Shown: positions 60,705 through 64,000 of the stretch, piece by piece
Layout of the letters: each line of letters opens with the position of its first letter
Numbering within the stretch: position 1 is the stretch's first letter
NCBI RefSeq assembly: GCF_019599145.1
Contig: NZ_CP080647.1
Location: 5,518,001-5,582,000, forward strand
Origin: Streptomyces akebiae
GTDB taxonomy: Bacteria; Actinomycetota; Actinomycetes; Streptomycetales; Streptomycetaceae
Length of the DNA stretch: 64,000 nt
Reading direction: 5' to 3'
Translations under genes and position numbers: made by a program
The notes under the pieces: model-generated
The model's input: only the letters and a program-made list of their open reading frames with translations
Database searches by the model: none
Told to the model about the DNA's origin: nothing

Positions 60705-63700
60705 GTGCGCGCATCTCGCAGACACAGAACACACCCCTGGGCCAAAGCCCTCGGCGTCACCCTCACTTCAGCCCTGACCATCACCCTGCTCCAGGGCACC
60801 CCGGCTTTCGGTGACGACCCCGACGAGGCGCGCGAGGCTCGGCGTCCCAAGACCCAGGACGTCGTCTCGACGCCGGTGGTCGACCAGGACGGCCAGGCAA
60901 CCCCACTCAAACACACCAAGGCGTACGGCAAACCGCTGGACCTGAAGGCCAGCTGGCCGAAGGCGGGCAGCGCGACCGTCGATCTCGGCGGCTCCGACGC
61001 CAAGAAGCGCGGCGCGCTGTCGAGCACCAAGGCCGGCTCGCTCCCGGTCCGTGTCGGCACGCCGAAGGGCATGACCCGTTCCGCGATGGCGGCCGTCACG
61101 CCCACCCGGGCCAAGGTTGACGTCCTCAGTCACGCCGCCGCGCAGAAGGCCGGCATCGACGGCCTGCTCCTCAAGGTCACCCGGGCCGACAGCCGCACCA
61201 CCAACGGCAAGGTGTCCGTCGAGGTCGACTACGCGGCCTTCGCGCAGGCCTACGGCGGTGACTGGGCCCAGCGGCTGCGTCTGGTCGAGCTGCCTGCCTG
61301 CGCGCTGACCACGCCGAAGGCGGCCAAGTGCCAGACGAGCACTCCGCTGAAGACCGACAACGACGTGCGCGAGGAGAAACTCACCGCGGACGTGGCAGCG
61401 CTGCCCGCTGACAGGGCCCCGCTGCTCGCGGTGGCGGCGGGCGCCTCCGGCGGCGCGGGCTCGTACGCGGCGACGTCGCTGGCGCCGTCCGCGTCCTGGC
61501 AGGTTGCCGGGCAGACCGGCGGCTTCACCTGGCAGTACCCGCTGCGGGTGCCGCCCGCCGTCGCCGGGCCCTCCCCGCAGCTGGGTCTCGGCTACAACTC
61601 GGCCTCCACGGACGGCCGGACGGCCTCCAGCAACAACCAGACGTCCTGGATCGGTGAGGGCTTCGACCTGAGCGCCGGGTACATTGAGCGTTCGTACCGC
61701 TCGTGCACGGAGGACGGCCACGACGAGGCGGGTTCGCAGAAGTACGACCTGTGCTGGCACTCCGACAACGCCACCATGAACTTCGGCGGCCGGGCCGGTG
61801 AGCTGGTCAAGAAGGGCGAGAACGAGTGGCGTCTGAAGCAGGACGACGGCACCCGTATCGAGCGTAAGTACGACGGCTCCAACGCCGACAACAACAACGA
61901 GTACTGGGTCGTCACCACCACCGACGGCACCCGCTACCACTTCGGCAAGGGCAAGCGCGAGGCGGCCGACACCGAGTTCACCGGCTCCTCCTGGGAGGTC
62001 CCGGTCTTCGGCGACGACAAGGACGAGCCCTGCCACGCCGACACCTTCAAGGAGTCCCGCTGCCAGCAGTCGTGGCGCTGGAACCTCGACTACGTCGTCG
62101 ACGTGCACGGCAACACGATGACGTACTACTACGGCACCGAGACGAACAAGTACGACAGCGTGCGCGGCGACAAGGTCGTCTCCTACGACCGCGGCGGCTA
62201 CCTGAAGCGGATCGAGTACGGGGAGCAGGAGGGCAAGGAGAACACGACCGCCGCGCCCTCGCAGGTCGTCTTCGACGTGGCCGAGCGCTGTACCGGTGCC
62301 GCCGCCGACTGTGAGCCGGGCGATCTGAAGGAGTCCACCGCCAAGCGCTGGCCGGATGTGCCGTTCGAGCAGATCTGCACCTCGGACACGGAGTGCAAGG
62401 ACCAGTGGTCCCCGACCTTCTTCTCCCGCAAACGGCTGGCGAAGGTCACGACGCAGGTCCTGGGTTCCGACGGCAAGACGTACGGGGACGTCGACGAGTG
62501 GGACCTGGCGCACAAGTACCAGAGCGCCGACACCACGCACGCCCCGGCCCTGTGGCTGGAGTCGGTCACCCACTCCGGCAAGGACGGCGCGAACAAGCTC
62601 CCGAAGGTCACGTTCTACGAGCGGCAGGACGCCAACCGCGTCGACACCGGCTCCGACGACCGGCTGCCGATGTACAAGTGGCGCATCCGGGCCATTCAGT
62701 CGGAGACGGGCGGCACGATCTCGGTCAACTACAAGCCGACCGAGTGCACGCCGACGAATCTTCCGACCCCTGAGACGAACACCAAGCGGTGTATGCCGTC
62801 CTTCTGGTCGAAGGAGGGGACGGTCGGGGAGAAGGAGGACTGGTTCCACAAGTTCGTGGTCGACACGGTGATCGAGGACGAGGTCACGGTCACCGGCCCC
62901 AACAAGGTCACCTCCTACGACTACTCCGGCGCCGCGTGGGCCTTCGACGACAGCGAGCTCGTCAAGACCAAGAAGAAGACCTGGAACCAGTGGCGCGGCT
63001 ACCGCTCGGTCACCATGAAGACGGGTGAGGCGGGCAGCAAGCAACTCCGCACCGAGACCACCTACCTCCAGGGCATGGACGGCGACCGGGAGAAGGAGTC
63101 CGGCGGCACCAAGTCCGTGACGGTCACCGCCACCGACGGCACGAAGATCCGTGACGACGCCCGCCACCAGGGCTTCGTCGTGGAGCAGCGGAGCTTCAAC
63201 GGCGATGCGGAGATCACCGGTTCGGTGAGCACGCCGTGGAAGTCCGAGCCCACGGCGACGGAGGGTAAGGACGAGGCGTCCTACGCGGCAGTCAAGTCGA
63301 CGAAGACGCGTACGGCGTTGGACGACGGCAAGGTCCGCCGCGCCGCCATCGAGCACTTCTATGACGCGTACGGCATGCTGTCCCGCTCCTCCGACTCCGG
63401 CGACCTGGCGGCCGAGGACGACGACACCTGCACGACGAACACGTACAACCGCAACACCGACGCCAACCTGCTCACGTTGCTGAAGCGGGTCACGGTCGTC
63501 CCGGTCAACTGCGCTGACGGCGCGCCGACTTCGTACCAGGGTGAGGCGATCTCCGACGTCCGCACCTGGTACGACGACCGCGACACCTACGGCACCACCC
63601 CCACCAAGGGCGATGTGGTGCGCAGCGAGAAGGTCAAGGGCTACACGGCCGACGGCACCCCGCAGTACGTGACGACGTCGACGGCCAAGTACGACGCGCA

Positions 63701-64000
63701 CGGCCGTGTCGTGGAGTCCGCCGACCAGGCGGGCAACGCGACGAAGACCACCTACACGCCGACAACCGGTGGCCCGGTCACCGGCATGAAGGTCGAGGAC
63801 CCGCTCGGCAACACCACGACCTCCACGGTGGACCGCCGCTGGGGCCTGGTCACCGCCACGGTCGACCCCAACAAGCAGCGCACCGACCTGGAGTACGACG
63901 CCCTCGGCCGCCTGCTGAAGGTCTGGCTCCCGGGACGCGCCAAGGCATCGGACACACCAAGCCTCGAATACGCCTACCTGATCCGCAACAACGCCCCGGT
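60705..64000 (+). CDS. RHS/SpvB-type giant secreted protein, truncated by window edge
   Basis: At least 1098 residues, open to base 64000. GTG 60705 has GGGAGGGGG upstream and starts a signal peptide (KALGVTLTSALTITLLQGTP, cleavage near AFG). A SpvB/TcdB-like N-terminal region includes SWQVAGQTGGFTWQYPLRVP, SPQLGLGYNSASTDGRTASS and WIGEGFDLSAGYIERSYRSC, with TTDGTRYHFGKGKRE later. RHS/YD repeats start near residue 980 (KYDAHGRVVESADQAGNATK, DLEYDALGRLLKVWLPG). In this family the RHS shell encloses a C-terminal toxin, and an immunity gene follows; both lie outside the window. No stop or frameshift is seen. Confidence 0.88.
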   Translation, partial: MRASRRHRTHPWAKALGVTLTSALTITLLQGTPAFGDDPDEAREARRPKTQDVVSTPVVDQDGQATPLKHTKAYGKPLDLKASWPKAGSATVDLGGSDAKKRGALSSTKAGSLPVRVGTPKGMTRSAMAAVTPTRAKVDVLSHAAAQKAGIDGLLLKVTRADSRTTNGKVSVEVDYAAFAQAYGGDWAQRLRLVELPACALTTPKAAKCQTSTPLKTDNDVREEKLTADVAALPADRAPLLAVAAGASGGAGSYAATSLAPSASWQVAGQTGGFTWQYPLRVPPAVAGPSPQLGLGYNSASTDGRTASSNNQTSWIGEGFDLSAGYIERSYRSCTEDGHDEAGSQKYDLCWHSDNATMNFGGRAGELVKKGENEWRLKQDDGTRIERKYDGSNADNNNEYWVVTTTDGTRYHFGKGKREAADTEFTGSSWEVPVFGDDKDEPCHADTFKESRCQQSWRWNLDYVVDVHGNTMTYYYGTETNKYDSVRGDKVVSYDRGGYLKRIEYGEQEGKENTTAAPSQVVFDVAERCTGAAADCEPGDLKESTAKRWPDVPFEQICTSDTECKDQWSPTFFSRKRLAKVTTQVLGSDGKTYGDVDEWDLAHKYQSADTTHAPALWLESVTHSGKDGANKLPKVTFYERQDANRVDTGSDDRLPMYKWRIRAIQSETGGTISVNYKPTECTPTNLPTPETNTKRCMPSFWSKEGTVGEKEDWFHKFVVDTVIEDEVTVTGPNKVTSYDYSGAAWAFDDSELVKTKKKTWNQWRGYRSVTMKTGEAGSKQLRTETTYLQGMDGDREKESGGTKSVTVTATDGTKIRDDARHQGFVVEQRSFNGDAEITGSVSTPWKSEPTATEGKDEASYAAVKSTKTRTALDDGKVRRAAIEHFYDAYGMLSRSSDSGDLAAEDDDTCTTNTYNRNTDANLLTLLKRVTVVPVNCADGAPTSYQGEAISDVRTWYDDRDTYGTTPTKGDVVRSEKVKGYTADGTPQYVTTSTAKYDAHGRVVESADQAGNATKTTYTPTTGGPVTGMKVEDPLGNTTTSTVDRRWGLVTATVDPNKQRTDLEYDALGRLLKVWLPGRAKASDTPSLEYAYLIRNNAP

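Noticed and set aside
57313..60732. 1139-residue open frame on the minus strand
   Set aside because: Antisense shadow of the LamG gene created by GC-rich third positions. It has no domain, and its codon bias is that of the opposite strand.
60768..63701. 977-residue open frame on the minus strand
   Set aside because: Antisense shadow of the RHS gene, which has a signal peptide, SpvB and YD repeats.

Overview
This window is high-GC actinobacterial chromosome and almost certainly Streptomyces. Reasons: strong GC bias at third codon positions, many GTG starts, repeated leaderless promoters (a -10 such as TACGCT placed 6-7 bases before ATG/GTG), and gene neighbourhoods known from Streptomyces and shared in part with mycobacteria. 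Those neighbourhoods are XRE regulator-hbhA-DUF2516, mshA-ybjN-gpm, phoU/phoR-phoP, carD-ispD-ispF-cysS-rlmB, and msiK. All calls were made by reading the sequence; no database search was run.

Layout. 1-9.1 kb: the tail of an unknown gene, HAD hydrolase, aminoglycoside-phosphotransferase-like kinase, a 64-bp MITE-like perfect inverted repeat, TetR regulator, HelD-type helicase, a nitroreductase-hemerythrin fusion, DinB protein, a frameshifted small gene and a GNAT acetyltransferase. 9.3-10.9 kb: a damaged TnpB-type transposase gene. 11-15 kb: an operon of a ribbon-helix-helix regulator, a DUF4097 protein and a DrrA/DrrB-type ABC exporter, preceded by an unusual array of 10-bp-phased repeats. 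15.4-18.3 kb: a secreted protein and the XRE-HbhA-DUF2516 cluster. 18.3-27.7 kb: SpoIIE-type phosphatase with receiver domain, NlpC/P60 wall hydrolase, methyltransferase, mshA, ybjN, AraC/DUF2000 divergent pair and MFS transporter. 27.9-28.6 kb: gpm.

28.63-39.95 kb is an integrated AICE (actinomycete integrative and conjugative element) of the pSAM2 type. It is inserted in the last codons of gpm, and a 19-bp direct repeat that includes the gpm stop codon marks both ends. One leftward transcription unit carries SCO3933-type protein, TraSA/FtsK translocase, four small transfer/spread genes, a DUF2637 protein, a RepSA-type HUH/Tyr initiator, Xis and Int. A GntR (KorSA-like) repressor and a Nudix (Pif-like) gene diverge at the other end. 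Copies of ACTCGTCTA/TAGACGAGT sit at the control points. The rep gene has no ATG, GTG or TTG start; its Shine-Dalgarno sequence points to an ATC codon. The element's cargo is a HATPase protein, an unknown protein, and a trypsin-like (NAL1-like) protease. The protease is paired with a 75-residue protein that looks like a free copy of the protease's own N-terminal domain. A 144-nt nested hairpin lies just upstream of this pair.

40-57 kb returns to core chromosome: small alpha/beta-barrel proteins, a DUF4242 nickel-binding-type protein beside a tiny cysteine-rich peptide, phoU and phoR-phoP diverging over a PHO box, a lipoprotein, carD, ispD-ispF, cysS, rlmB, a DoxX membrane protein, a sugar nucleotidyltransferase, msiK and tRNA-Thr(TGT). 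57.7-64 kb holds a secreted LamG protein and the first 3.3 kb of a giant secreted RHS/SpvB-type gene that runs off the window.
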